From contig JNEM01010307.1 in assembly GCA_000697335.1 (NCBI GenBank), forward strand, positions 1 to 11,918: 11,918 bases of DNA, in the 5' to 3' direction. The DNA comes from Conidiobolus incongruus B7586 (taxonomy: Eukaryota > Entomophthoromycota > Entomophthoromycetes > Entomophthorales > Conidiobolaceae). The translations under genes and the position numbers were made by a program. Below the pieces are notes generated by a model that worked only from the letters and a program-made list of their open reading frames with translations, ran no database searches and was not told the origin of the DNA. The stretch's first letter is position 1, and each line of letters opens with the position of its first letter. Below, one piece after another: positions 1-9,819 of the stretch.

Positions 1-739
1 ATTTTAATAATTATTATTCTAATTTAAATATATTTTTATAAGTTTTTAATATATAAAAATCATTTCAATAAAATAATAAAAATAGTATATAAATAATAAA
101 TATTTTAATTAAATTATCATTAAATATATAATTTAATAAATTATATATATTAATAATTTCTTAATTAAATCAAAATTATTATTTTATATGATATTTATAA
201 ATGAATAAGAATAGTTAAGGATAGAGAAAGCAAGTCTTTTAATACTTTAGGAGATATATAATAACTAGATCCTTTAGTATTAAGGTGTTAATTAATATTA
301 ATAAAAAATATATTAATAGTTAGGTAAAAAGATTTATTTATGTAAGAAGTAATATAAACCTCAATGTAAACTAAAGAAAAAGATTTAAGTTTTTTTTATA
401 ACTAACTAAAATATATATGCATAAGTATGCAAGGCTAAGTAACAATAAGATATTTTAGATATAGATTTGTAAAATGTTGATAAAACCTAATTTAGATAAT
501 CAAGTCTTTAGAAATGAATTAAAATAAGGAAAAATATCAATTAAATAGCAATTATCATAATACTTATAATATTATTATCTATAAACTAACTTAATATATA
601 AGTTTTTTAAAGAAAAATTATATTTAAAATATTCTTTATATTGATTTATAATAAAATAATCTATATAATGTTTTATAAAAAACAAAAATAAATAATATAT
701 ATATTAATTATCAATTTTATTATATATAGGTAGGAATAT
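1..739. other. A+T-rich 5' flank without recognisable gene
   Basis: No reading frame of useful length and no RNA gene is visible on either strand. The outer parts (about 1-180 and 540-730) are nearly pure A+T with short TA/TAA runs. The middle (about 181-540) is less extreme and has more G than C on the + strand, the reverse of the neighbouring retroelement. The nonamer CAAGTCTTT occurs at 231-239 and 501-509, and there is a small palindrome TGCATA-AG-TATGCA at 418-431. The middle part may be a much older repeat relic, perhaps lying in the opposite orientation, but no family can be assigned. No CG dinucleotide was seen here either, so the same mutational process seems to have acted. Confidence 0.6.
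237..285. repeat. Imperfect inverted repeat in 5' flank
   Basis: The left arm (237-252) and right arm (270-285) pair as follows: a 4-bp inner stem (AGGA with TCCT), two mismatches, eight Watson-Crick pairs and two G-T pairs. The loop is 17 bases (253-269). In DNA this A+T-rich, such structures can arise by chance, although the arms contain more G/C than their surroundings. It may be the trace of a terminal inverted repeat or hairpin of an older element. No function is assigned. Confidence 0.35.
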
Positions 740-1137
740 TGTTAAGAGACTAGTTCTTTAAATTCTTATATATACTTTTATATAATCCAATTAACTCTAA
801 ATTATATAATTAATTTATACTTATATAGCTAAATTAATTGTATAAATAACATTGAATTATCTAATAAATTAAATTCCTCTTTTTCTTCTTAATTTTTACT
901 ATTTTTACTTTTATACTATTTCTAAAATTGAGACTATATTCTATTAATATTGTAGGATATTAACACTACCTAATATAAATCTTAATATATTAGTAACTCA
1001 TCTTAGTTTAAAACTTAATTAAACTTTATTTACACTTGTATACTATAGCTACATTATATTACTACATTCTACACTATATTATTTTTATATTAAGTTTTCC
1101 TCTATACTATATTAGTTTAATTACAACTATACTTATA
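740..1137 (+). repeat. LTR 1 (5' LTR of copy A)
   Basis: This 398-bp direct repeat recurs at 6051-6446 and 11365-11764. The left edge is set by TGTTAAGAGAC at 740, where similarity among the three repeats begins; the matching start in the other two is TATTAA, right after a purine run. The right edge at 1137 lies just before the primer-binding site. The TG...CA ends usual for LTRs are seen as TG here and CA in LTR 3. A TATATATACTTTTATATAA stretch near 769-787 is a possible TATA element of the old promoter, but in DNA this A+T-rich it cannot be told from background. Confidence 0.92.
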
Positions 1138-1155
1138 TAGTAGTAGCAATAAAAC
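1138..1155 (+). promoter_or_regulatory. Primer-binding site, copy A
   Basis: This stretch directly follows the end of LTR 1 and corresponds base for base to the better preserved site of copy B at 6447-6464, with transition differences. By position it is the site where a tRNA 3' end would have primed minus-strand DNA synthesis. Confidence 0.75.
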
Positions 1156-1360
1156 TATTAAAAACCTACTAAAAATTAATAACTATCTGTATTAAACTTA
1201 ATTATTACTATTTTAAATTTTATTTATAATTTATTTCATTTAAATTTAATATTATATACTATAATACTACTAAAAAAAGAAATACCTTTATATTACTTTA
1301 ATGATAATAATAGCTTAATTACTAAATAAATCTAAAACTTTAATCTTTAAAAGTTTACTA

Positions 1361-2250
1361 CCCTCTAAAAAGTTTATATTAAACAATTTTTTATTAAAAA
1401 AACATGTTTTAAAGAGTTTAAATCTAATAAACTAGTTACTTTATTAGAGTTAATACATTAAACTACCTACTTAGTGTTTTTAAAAACAAATTAACTACTT
1501 ATAACAGTTTTAAAAACCTTTACTAACTTAAAAACTACCTTAAAAACATAAAGAAATACTTTAATTTAATTTTTAATAAAGATTTAGAGAATATCTTTAA
1601 ATTAGCTACTTTTTTTTGGAAAAATTTATTTATTTTTAGTAGTTAACTTATTATAAGTTTAATCTTAAATAATCTTTAAGAGGATAACCTACTACAAAAA
1701 TATAAATTTTTAAACAATTAGAAAAAGTTTTTAAAGAGAGGTATTACCTAAAAGATTAAGTTTAATTAGTAAGAGAAAAGCTTTCCTAGCTTAAATAAAA
1801 AACTTCTACAAAATAATTAATTGAGAAATTTAATAAAATATACTTAAATATATTAAATATCACTGAAGAAAAACAAATCTATAAACTATTATAATACTTT
1901 AACCCTCAAGTAAAGTTTTAATTAGTTAATAAAAAATACTTTAATAATATGTTTTTTTCTAATATTTATAATGTAATAATTATAATTAATAATATCTTTT
2001 ATACTATAATTAAATTTTCCCACCTTAAAAATTAATCTTTTAAATTTTACTTTAACTTACTTAAGTTTCAAATGATAAATGTTTCTGCTTTAAAACTTTA
2101 TGAGAAAACCTTTAGTAAAGAAGTTAAAACCTACTTAAAAGTAAATAAAAGTTGCTATTATTGTTGAAAAACTTAAGTCAACTATAAAGCTAAAAAATAC
2201 CTTTTAAAAAAGCAACATCTGTTTAATTTTCAATAATTTTAACTTACCTA
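1361..2250 (+). pseudogene. gag: gag relic, copy A
   Basis: This is the colinear counterpart of the better preserved Gag region of copy B at about 6670-7560. It covers the capsid-like helical region and the zinc-knuckle region (about 2151-2203). In life Gag would have formed the virus-like particle and packaged the element RNA. The region is broken by many stops. The start and end given are approximate, taken from similarity to copy B and the spacing to the LTR and protease. Confidence 0.75.
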
Positions 2251-2392
2251 CCATAAATCAAACTTGAATAATATTAATATAACCTTAGAATTACTTTTTT
2301 TATAATTAGTTAGTAGATTCTAATCTAATCCACAAAAATTCTAATAAACTAATGATTCTATAAATTAAATTATATATACTAAAGAAATCTAA

Positions 2393-2587
2393 CTGATTAA
2401 ACCATTAGAAACTAGAAATATTCTAGTAACTAATTTATCTTATATTTTTTTACCTTTAACTATCACTTTATTGTTTGTATTAACTAGTTTTTTTGTAGAT
2501 ATACCTGTTAGTGTTTTAATTAACTTTAGTTATTTTAGTTATATTATCTCTTCTTTTATTGTTTCAAAACTATTTTTACCTACTTAA
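2393..2587 (+). pseudogene. pol: Aspartic protease relic, copy A
   Basis: This is the colinear copy of the protease segment at 7704-7898, with the same spacing from Gag and the same Leu/Ile-rich composition around the former active-site turn (near 2510-2550). The retropepsin-like protease of Gypsy elements cuts Gag-Pol into its parts. The region is decayed and recognised mainly through copy B. Confidence 0.65.
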
Positions 2588-3094
2588 AAAAACAACTTAA
2601 TAATTAAATATACTAACAACTTAATAGAACAAACATTTAACACTATATCTAAATACTTATTATTACCCCTTAACTACTCCCAATATATTAAATTCCTAGT
2701 TAGTAACATTAGTTATAATTTTATACTAGGTTAAAATTAGTTTAAATATCACAGTTTTATATCTATGAATATTACCCTATAAAGCTACAAATCTATTTTT
2801 TTTATATTCTAAAATAAATTAGTGGAATTAATCTTAAAAAATCTACATTACCCTATTATAAAACTATTAAATACTTTATTTAACACTAACTCTACAATTG
2901 TAACAAATAATTCTATTATTATAAGTAAAAATCAATGTAAAAAGCTAATTAAAAAACCTAAATAATTTATAAAGATATGTATTTATTTATTATTTAACTA
3001 TTAACACTTCATTTGTTAATTTTAATAAGGTTATATCTAATAACCACTTCCTATATAATACAATAAGTTAATTTGCTAATGTTTTTAAATTTGT

Positions 3095-3745
3095 AAATAA
3101 ATTACCACCTAAATATAATATTAAACACAAAATTAAATTAATCCCTGGTATATAACTATACTTAAAACTTACTATTTATTTCTTAAACAATACTAAACTT
3201 TAAAAGAAGAAATCTAAAAACTACTTGAAAATAAATACATTAAACTTTCTTCCTCACTATAAAAATCTCTAATTTTTTTTATACAAAAGGCTAATGGTGG
3301 TTAAAGATTATATATTAATAACTATGTTTTAAACTTTAAAACTATCAAGGATAAAACTTTATTATTAAACTTATATGATGTTAAAGATAAACTACTTAAA
3401 TTAATTATATTTACTAAACTAAATGTTGAGAATAAATATTACAATATTAAAGTTGAAGAAAATTCTATCCCTTTAAATATTTTCAATACTCTTTTAAATC
3501 ACTATAAATTTACTATTATAAACTTTAAATTATATAATACCCTTGTAATTTTTACTTAATTTATCAATTCCCTTTTTAACTTTATTTTTAATAACTTTTT
3601 TATCACCTACTTTAATAATATCTTGATTTATTTAAAAACTAAAAAAGAATATATTTAACATGTTAATTAAGTTTTACAAATTATTCAAGAATATAAATTA
3701 CCTTTAAAATTATTAAAATGTATTTTTTAGTACCTCTTCTATTTT
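3095..3745 (+). pseudogene. pol: Reverse transcriptase relic, copy A
   Basis: This is the counterpart of the copy B RT at about 8410-9060. The region begins with a proline-containing segment near 3103 that leads into the RT fingers. It includes a KANG segment near 3287, the palm motif A region near 3415-3435 and the catalytic YxDD box region at 3605-3625. It then continues into the EYKLPLKL segment near 3690-3713 that leads to the thumb. The enzyme copied element RNA to DNA inside the particle. It is broken by many stops. Confidence 0.85.
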
Positions 3746-4445
3746 TTTCTATAGTTATATTGTTTCCTTTTAAGGAATTAATATTAATCTAACTAAACTT
3801 AATAGTGTTAAAGTTTTTAATATATTTATAAACAAAGATTAGTTTATGTTTATATTTAAATTATTAAATTACTTTAAAAATTTTATTGATTCTTTTATTG
3901 AATTTATTGTTCTTTTTACTAATCTCTTAAAGAAAAACTTTTTTTTTAAATAAACCCCACTATATACTTTCTACATAAATGTTTTAATTTTTTATATTAC
4001 TAATGTTTTTACTTTATTTATCTTTAATTTAAAACTACCTACTATTATTTTTACTAACTTTAATTTTTTTGTAATTAATAAATAATTAGCCTAATTTAAT
4101 TTTAATTTATATTTTACCTTATAACTATAAAATAAAATAATAAATAAAAGAGAATAAGTTGAGTTTAACTTTACAAATGTTACTTTAAAACCAATAATAT
4201 TCTGGTTAAGAAAAATAAACCCAGTTAAATTAAAATACCTAGTTTATAAATAAAAACTTTTTGCTTTAGTAAAAATAATTGAAAATCACTTACATTTCTT
4301 ATTCTACAACTTTTTCTTAGTATTTACAAATTATAAATCACTTATCTACTTAAATACTCAAAAGTATTTATTAAGAAGATAAATTAAATAGATTAAAATT
4401 ATCTAAGCTTATTTTTTCTTTATTTAATATCTTTTAGGTTAATAA
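3746..4445 (+). pseudogene. pol: RNase H relic, copy A
   Basis: This is the counterpart of 9061-9760 in copy B. It comprises the connection after the RT thumb and then an RNase H domain. The segment ending KSLIYLNTQK (about 4336-4366) is readable and is the typical DHKSL-like end of Gypsy RNase H. The domain would have removed the RNA strand after reverse transcription. It is broken. Confidence 0.8.
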
Positions 4446-4504
4446 AACTATGTTATAGATACTTTATTAAGAAATTTTACATACTTACCCTTTTATTCTA
4501 ATTA

Positions 4505-5515
4505 TAAAAATCCAGCAAATATTAACTTAATGATTATTAATAAAAGAAATAAAGAATTTATTAAACTACTTTAAAAAACACTATTAAATAATAATTTCTT
4601 TATTTTAGTTAAAGAGGAACTCTTTAAACTATTACAAAACTAACTAAAATATATTAAAAGATTTAAAATTATCAATAACTTATTATACTATAATAATTAT
4701 CTATATATTCTTAACATCCCCAAGATTTAACAAATAATATTTAATAAATGCTATAACTTACCTGTTAGAAAACATTAAAACTAATCAAAAATTATTAAGA
4801 GAATTAAAATAAAGTATTACTAGCTTTCCCTAGTTAAATTAATTTAGAAATACACTAATACCTGTGATATATGTTAAAGAAATAAATATAATACTCAACT
4901 AAAATATAGTAAACTTATTTTTTTATAAGTCCCTAATAAAATTTAACAATAAATCTAACTTGATTTTATAGAAATCCTTAAATTAATAAATAGTTATAAT
5001 AACTTATTAATTATAATTGATTCATTTTCTAAATATGTTTATTTTATTCTTTATTTCAAAACTTCTATAACTAAAGATGTTGTATAATTGTTATTCTCTA
5101 ATATTTTTACTTACTATAAAATTCCACAAACTATTATATTTGATAGAGATGTATAATTCAACTTTTAATTCTAGAAGTTACTATCCTTTTTTTTAAAATT
5201 AACCTAGTTATGTTTACTATTAATTATCACTAAACTAATAAACTTGTTGAAAAAATTATTAAAACCTTAAAACAAGTGATTAAAGCTTATATTAACACTA
5301 ATTAGTTAAATTAAGATGCTTATATCTACCAACTCTAATATTTATTTAATACCTTTATTAATAAATCAATAGGTTTTAGCTTTTATTTCATCAATTATAA
5401 CAAACATCTTAATTTAATAATTACTCTAAAACTTTACATTAACTTACCTTTAAACATTGTTGAATTCTAATCCAATATTAAACATATTAATTCCCTTATC
5501 AAATTTAGCTTAGAA
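4505..5515 (+). pseudogene. pol: Integrase relic, copy A
   Basis: This is the counterpart of 9820-10830 in copy B. The second cysteine pair of the HHCC zinc finger is readable as CDIC at 4863-4874. The catalytic core shows IDSFSKYVYFI (about 5016-5048) and the second aspartate region as DRD (5142-5150). A NYH-like segment, leading to the catalytic glutamate, follows near 5222-5280. It is broken by many stops. Confidence 0.87.
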
Positions 5516-5845
5516 GAAAATTAAAGGATTATAGAATAACAATACTCAAAGTTATCTAGAAACCCTTTTAAATATAAAACTAGTATGTTTATATATTTAG
5601 AACAATTTGTTTTTAAACTTACCTTATTTAAATCTAGCTTAAATCCCAAATACTTACTATTATATTATAATCCCTATAAAATATAATCTATTGATTTAAA
5701 TTTTAAAAATATTACCTTAGAATTATTTCTAACTTTGAAGATCAACTTTACCTTTCACATATCTAAAATTAAACCATACTTTGAAGATTTTAACACTTTT
5801 CTTAATTAATTAAAAACCTTAAAACTAGATCTAATTATTAATTAA

Positions 5846-5985
5846 GATAGAGAAGAAGAATATTATATTGATTACATAATTAAGTTTAAATTTATTAGGA
5901 ATAAACTTTATTTTTATGTAAAATAGATGGGTTATCTTATTAAAGAAGTTATATAAGAATCTCTAGAAAATATTAAGAATACTTT
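5846..5985 (+). pseudogene. Chromodomain relic, copy A
   Basis: At the C-terminal end of Pol, directly after the integrase tail (HISKIKPYFEDF near 5757-5792), the translation reads EEEYYIDYIIK then a NKLYFYVK stretch and a MGYLI segment (about 5852-5945). This is the charged start, second strand and W-x-G-Y turn region of a chromodomain, and the copy A version is a little clearer at its beginning than copy B. Chromodomains on integrases bind methylated histone H3 tails or other heterochromatin marks and steer insertion there. The domain is broken. Confidence 0.82.
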
Positions 5986-6043
5986 AACTTATTATACCTA
6001 TTTGTAAAAAATTAAGGAGTATGTCTCCTCTAAAAAATTTATT

Positions 6044-6050
6044 AAGGGAG
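6044..6050 (+). other. Polypurine tract, copy A
   Basis: The run AAGGGAG directly precedes LTR 2. This is the position of the plus-strand DNA primer in LTR retrotransposons. It is short, but it is one of the few G-rich runs in the window and is matched in copy B. Confidence 0.7.
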
Positions 6051-6446
6051 TATTAAAAAACTAATTCTTTAAATTCTTATATATACTTTTATATAATCCA
6101 ATTAACTATAAATTATATAATTAATTTTTACTTATATAATTAAATTAATTGTATAAATAGTATTGAATTATTTAATAAACTAAATTTTTTTTTCTTCTCA
6201 ATTCTTACTATTTTTACTTTTACATTATTTTTAAAATTGAGACTATATTCTATTAATATTGTAGGATATTAACACTACCTAATATAAATTTTAATATATT
6301 AGTGACTCATCCTAGTTTAAAGCTTAATTAAACTTTGTTTACACTTGCACACTACAGCTATGTTATATTCTTATGTTTTACATCACACTACTTTTATATT
6401 AAGTTTTCCTCTATACTATATTAGTTTAACTACCACTATACTTATA
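6051..6446 (+). repeat. LTR 2 (shared central LTR)
   Basis: This 396-bp LTR serves as 3' LTR of copy A and 5' LTR of copy B. It follows the polypurine tract of copy A directly and is followed directly by the primer-binding site of copy B, so no second LTR or host DNA separates the two copies. It matches LTRs 1 and 3 at about nine bases in ten by eye, mostly with C/T and G/A differences. A T-rich tract near 6187-6198 differs in length among the three LTRs. Confidence 0.93.
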
Positions 6447-6464
6447 TGGTAGCAGCAACAAAAC
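6447..6464 (+). promoter_or_regulatory. Primer-binding site, copy B
   Basis: The sequence TGGTAGCAGCAACAAAAC begins immediately after LTR 2. A leading TGG complementary to the universal CCA tail of tRNAs is the hallmark of a tRNA-primed element. The next bases (TAGC) resemble sites that use initiator methionine tRNA, but the match is too short and too mutated to fix the tRNA. Several fungal chromoviruses (Tf1, Maggy type) self-prime instead; the TGG directly abutting the LTR argues against that here. Confidence 0.75.
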
Positions 6465-6669
6465 TATTAAAAACTTACTAGAAATTAATAACTATCTGTA
6501 TCAAACTTAATTATTACTATTTTAAATTTTATCTATAATTTATTTCATTTAAATTTAATGCTATATACTATAATACTACCAAAAAAAGAAATACCCTTAT
6601 ATTATTTTAATGATGATAATAGTTTAATTATTGAGTAAATTTAAGATTTTAGTTTTTAAAAACTTACTA

Positions 6670-7560
6670 CCCTCTAAAAAACTTATATTAGACAACTTTT
6701 GATTGAAAAAAATATGTCTTAAAGAGCTTAAATCTAATAAACCAACTATTTCACTATAGTTAATATATTAAACCACCTCTTTAGTATTTTTAAAGACAAA
6801 CTAACTACTTATGATAGTTTTAAAAACCTTTACAAGCTTAAAAACTACCTTAAAAATATAAAGAATTACCTTAATTTAATCTTAGAAGAAAATTTAAAGA
6901 ATATCCTTAAATTAGCTACTTTTTTTTTAGAAAAATTTATTTATATTTGGTGGTTAACTCATTACAAGCTTAATCCTAAAAAATCTTCAAGAGGATAACT
7001 TACTACAAAGATATAAATTTTTAAACAATTAGAAAAAGCTTTTAAAGAGAGGTATTACCTAAAAGATTAAATTTAATTAATAAGAGAAAAACTTTCCCAG
7101 CTTAAATAAAAAACTTTTACAAGATAATTAATTGAGAAATTTAATGAGATATGATTAAACATATTAAATATCACTGAAGAAAAATAAATCTATAAACTAT
7201 TATAATGCCTTAACCTTTAAATGAAGCTCTAGTTAGTTAATAGGGAACACTTTGATAATATGTTTTTTTTTAACATTTGTGATATAACAATTATAATTGA
7301 TAATATCTTTTATTTTATAACTAAATCTTTTTACCTTAAAAATTAATCTTTTAAACTTTACTTTAACCCACCTAAATTTCAAATAATAAATGTTTCTGCT
7401 TTAAAGCTTTATAAGAAAACCTTTAGTAAAGAAGTTAAAGCCTACTTAAAAACAAACAAAGGTTGTTATTACTGCTAAAAAACTTAAGTTAACTATAGAG
7501 TTAATAAATACCCCTTAAAGAAGCAACATCTGTTTAATTTTCAACAATCTTAACTTACCA
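6670..7560 (+). pseudogene. gag: gag relic with zinc knuckle, copy B
   Basis: The conceptual translation shows the usual pattern of the retrotransposon Gag family (Retrotrans_gag type). There is an N-terminal part with lysine/leucine-rich helices near 6792-6900, then an aromatic stretch with tryptophans near 6940-6960. After that comes the charged segment KQLEKAFKERYYLKD near 7024-7068, and further on EHFDNMFF near 7245-7268. A CCHC-type zinc knuckle region follows at about 7461-7512 (the first cysteines as CYYC). The protein would have assembled the particle and bound element RNA. The region is broken by many stops; its ends are approximate. Confidence 0.82.
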
Positions 7561-7703
7561 ACTATAAATCAAACTTGAATAATATTAATATAACTTTAGA
7601 ATCACCCCTTTTATAATTAGTTAACAGATTCTAATCTAATCTACAAAAATTCTAATAGACTACTGATTCCACAAATTAAACTATTTATACTAGAGAAATC
7701 TAA

Positions 7704-7898
7704 TTGATTAAACCATTAGAAACTATAAATATTCTAGTAACTAATCTACCTTGTAATTTTTTACCTTTAACTATTATTTTATTGTTTGTGTTAATTAATT
7801 CTTTTATAAACACACTTGTTAGTGTTTTAATTGATTTTAGTTGTTCTAGTTATATTATCTTTTCTTTTATTGTTGTAAAACTATCTTTACCTACTTAA
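7704..7898 (+). pseudogene. pol: Aspartic protease relic, copy B
   Basis: A 64-codon stretch without stops lies between the Gag and RT relics, in the same frame as Gag. Residues around VLIDFSCSSY (about residues 41-50) sit where the Asp-Ser/Thr-Gly active-site turn of Gypsy proteases lies. The hydrophobic strand before it and a KLSLPT-like ending after it fit the family. The first codon is TTG within continuing similarity, with no ribosome or start context, so this is not an independent gene. Its strong hydrophobicity could be mistaken for membrane segments, but in position and pattern it is the protease core. The open stretch probably survived by chance. Confidence 0.7.
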
Positions 7899-8409
7899 AA
7901 AAGTAACTTGATAATTAAATATACTAACAACTTAATAGAATAAGCATCTAGTATTATATTTAAATATTTATTATTACCCCCTAACTACTCCTAATATATT
8001 AAATTCCTAGTTAGTAACATTAGTTATAATTTTATACTAGGTTAAAATTGATTTGAATATCACAATTTTATATCTATGAATATTACCCTAGAAAGCTACA
8101 AATTTATTTCTTTCACATTCCAAAAAAAAATTAGTGGAATTAATCTTAAAAAACTTATATTACCTTACTATAAAGTTATTAAATACTATACCTAACACTA
8201 ACTCTACAATTGTAGCAAATAATTCTATTATTATAAGCAAAAACCAATGTAAAAAACTAATTAAAAACCTTAATAATTTATAAAGATATATATTTGTTTA
8301 TTATTTATCTATTAGTACTTTATTTGTTAATTTGAATAAAGTTATACCTAATAACTATTTCTTATATAATACAATAAGTTAATTTGCTAATGTTTTTGAA
8401 TTTATAGAT

Positions 8410-9060
8410 AAATTACCTCCTACATATAATATTAAGCATAAAATTAAACTACTCTCTAGTATACAACTATACTTAAAACCTACTTACCATTTATCTCTTA
8501 AACAATATCAAACTTTAAAAGAAGAAATCTAAAAACTACTTAAAAATAAGTATATTTAACCTTTTTCCTCACTATAAAAATCTTTAATCTTCTTTATAAA
8601 AAAAGCTAATGGTAGTTAAAGATTATACATTAATAACTATGTTTTAAACTCTAAAACTATTAAGGATAAAACTTTATTACTAAACCTATATAATATTAAG
8701 GATAAACTACTTAGATTAATTATATTTACTAAACTAGATGTTAAGAATAGATATTACAACATTAAAGTTAAAGAAAATTCTATCCCTTTAATTGTTTTCA
8801 ATACTCTTTTAGGTTACTATAAATTTATTGCTATAAACTTTAGATTGTGTAATACCCTTGTAACTTTTACTTAATTCATCAATTCCCTTTTTAACCTTGT
8901 TTTTAATAACTTTATTATCACCTACTTTGATAATATCTTAATCTATTTAAAAACTAAAGAAGAATATATTTAACATGTTAATTAAGTTTTACAAATTATT
9001 CAAGAATATAAATTACCTTTGAAATTATCAAAATATATCTTTAGTGCTTTTTTTATCTTT
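8410..9060 (+). pseudogene. pol: Reverse transcriptase relic, copy B
   Basis: This is the clearest part of the element. In order: a LPP start near 8415; a KQYQTLKEEI segment near 8501-8530; KANG near 8602; NSKTIKDKTLLLNLYNIKD near 8650-8706; the first catalytic aspartate region (TKLDV) near 8729-8743; a TLLGYYKF segment near 8804-8827; the YxDD box region at 8920-8940; KTKEEYI near 8950-8970; and EYKLPLKLSK near 9005-9034. This series of motifs is that of Ty3/Gypsy RT. The region is broken by stops, although several stretches of 30 or more codons remain readable. Confidence 0.92.
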
Positions 9061-9760
9061 TTCTATAGTTATATTGTTTCCTTTTAAAAAATTAGTATTA
9101 ATCTAATTAAACTCAATAGTGTTAAAGCCTTTACTATACTTATAAACAAAAATCAACTTATGTTTATACTTGAATTATTAAATTACTTTAAAGATTTCAT
9201 TGATTTTTTTATTGAACTTATTACTCCTTTTACTAATCTCTTAAAGAAAGACTCTTTTTTTAAATAAACCCTACTATATACTTTTTGCATAAATATTTTA
9301 ATTTTCTATATTACTAATGCTTTTACTTTATTTATCTTTAATCTAAAACTACCTATTATTATTTTTATTAACTCTAGTTTTTTTGTAATTAGTAGATAAT
9401 TAGCCTAGTTTAAATTTAATTTATATTTTATCTTACAACTATAAGATAAAATAATAAATAAGGGAGAATAGGTTAAGTTTAACTTTATAAATATTACCTT
9501 AAAACTAATAACATTCTGGTTTAGAAAAATAAAACCAGCTAAATTAAAATACCTAGTTTATAAATAAAAACTCTTTGCTTTAGTAGAAATAATCAAAAAT
9601 CACTTACATTTCTTATCCTACAACTTTTTCTTAATACTTACAAATTATAAATCACTTATCTACTTAAATACTCAGAAGCATTTATTAAGAAAACAAGTTA
9701 AATAGATTAAAACTATCTAAGCTTACCTTTTCTTTATTTAATGTCTTTTAAGTTAATAAA
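9061..9760 (+). pseudogene. pol: RNase H relic, copy B
   Basis: After the RT thumb, a FKDFIDFF segment (about 9190-9213) matches the FYRRFI-like stretch usual between Gypsy RT and RNase H. The RNase H domain then shows the KLKYLVYK and LFALVEIIKNHLHFL segments (about 9545-9615), corresponding to the family's Y-x-V-x-E-K-E-x-L-A core. It ends with TNYKSLIYLNTQKHL (about 9642-9686), the DHKSL-like motif. This confirms the Gypsy order RT, RNase H, integrase. It is broken by stops. Confidence 0.87.
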
Positions 9761-9819
9761 ACTATATTGTAAATACTTTATTAAAAAATCTTGTATACCT
9801 ATCTTTTTATTCTAATTGT

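Larger units (their letters stand above)
740..6446 (+). mobile_element. Ty3/Gypsy chromovirus relic, copy A
   Basis: This is a full-length but decayed LTR retrotransposon of about 5.7 kb. It has a 5' LTR (740-1137), a primer-binding site directly after it, Gag, protease, reverse transcriptase, RNase H, integrase and chromodomain relics in Gypsy order, a short polypurine tract, and a 3' LTR (6051-6446) that is also the 5' LTR of copy B. The order protease, RT, RNase H, integrase identifies Ty3/Gypsy rather than Ty1/Copia, and the chromodomain after the integrase identifies a chromovirus. The copy is broken throughout, with many dozens of in-frame stops. Differences from copy B are nearly all transitions, roughly one base in ten by eye. 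Copy A keeps fewer C and G than copy B, so it looks the more heavily mutated. Age cannot be read from LTR divergence because RIP-like mutation inflates it; the element is clearly long inactive. Confidence 0.93.

Noticed and set aside
237-285. Terminator or structured RNA
   Set aside because: The stem is imperfect, the loop is long, no gene lies beside it, and A+T-rich DNA forms such pairs readily. It is kept only as an inverted repeat.
765-790. TATA-box promoter of the LTR as a separate feature
   Set aside because: TATA-like strings occur all over the window, so position alone cannot support a distinct promoter call.
7704-7898. Independent small membrane-protein gene
   Set aside because: It begins at a TTG with no start context, lies in the frame of the Gag relic, and has a colinear decayed partner in copy A. 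The residue pattern fits the protease of the element.
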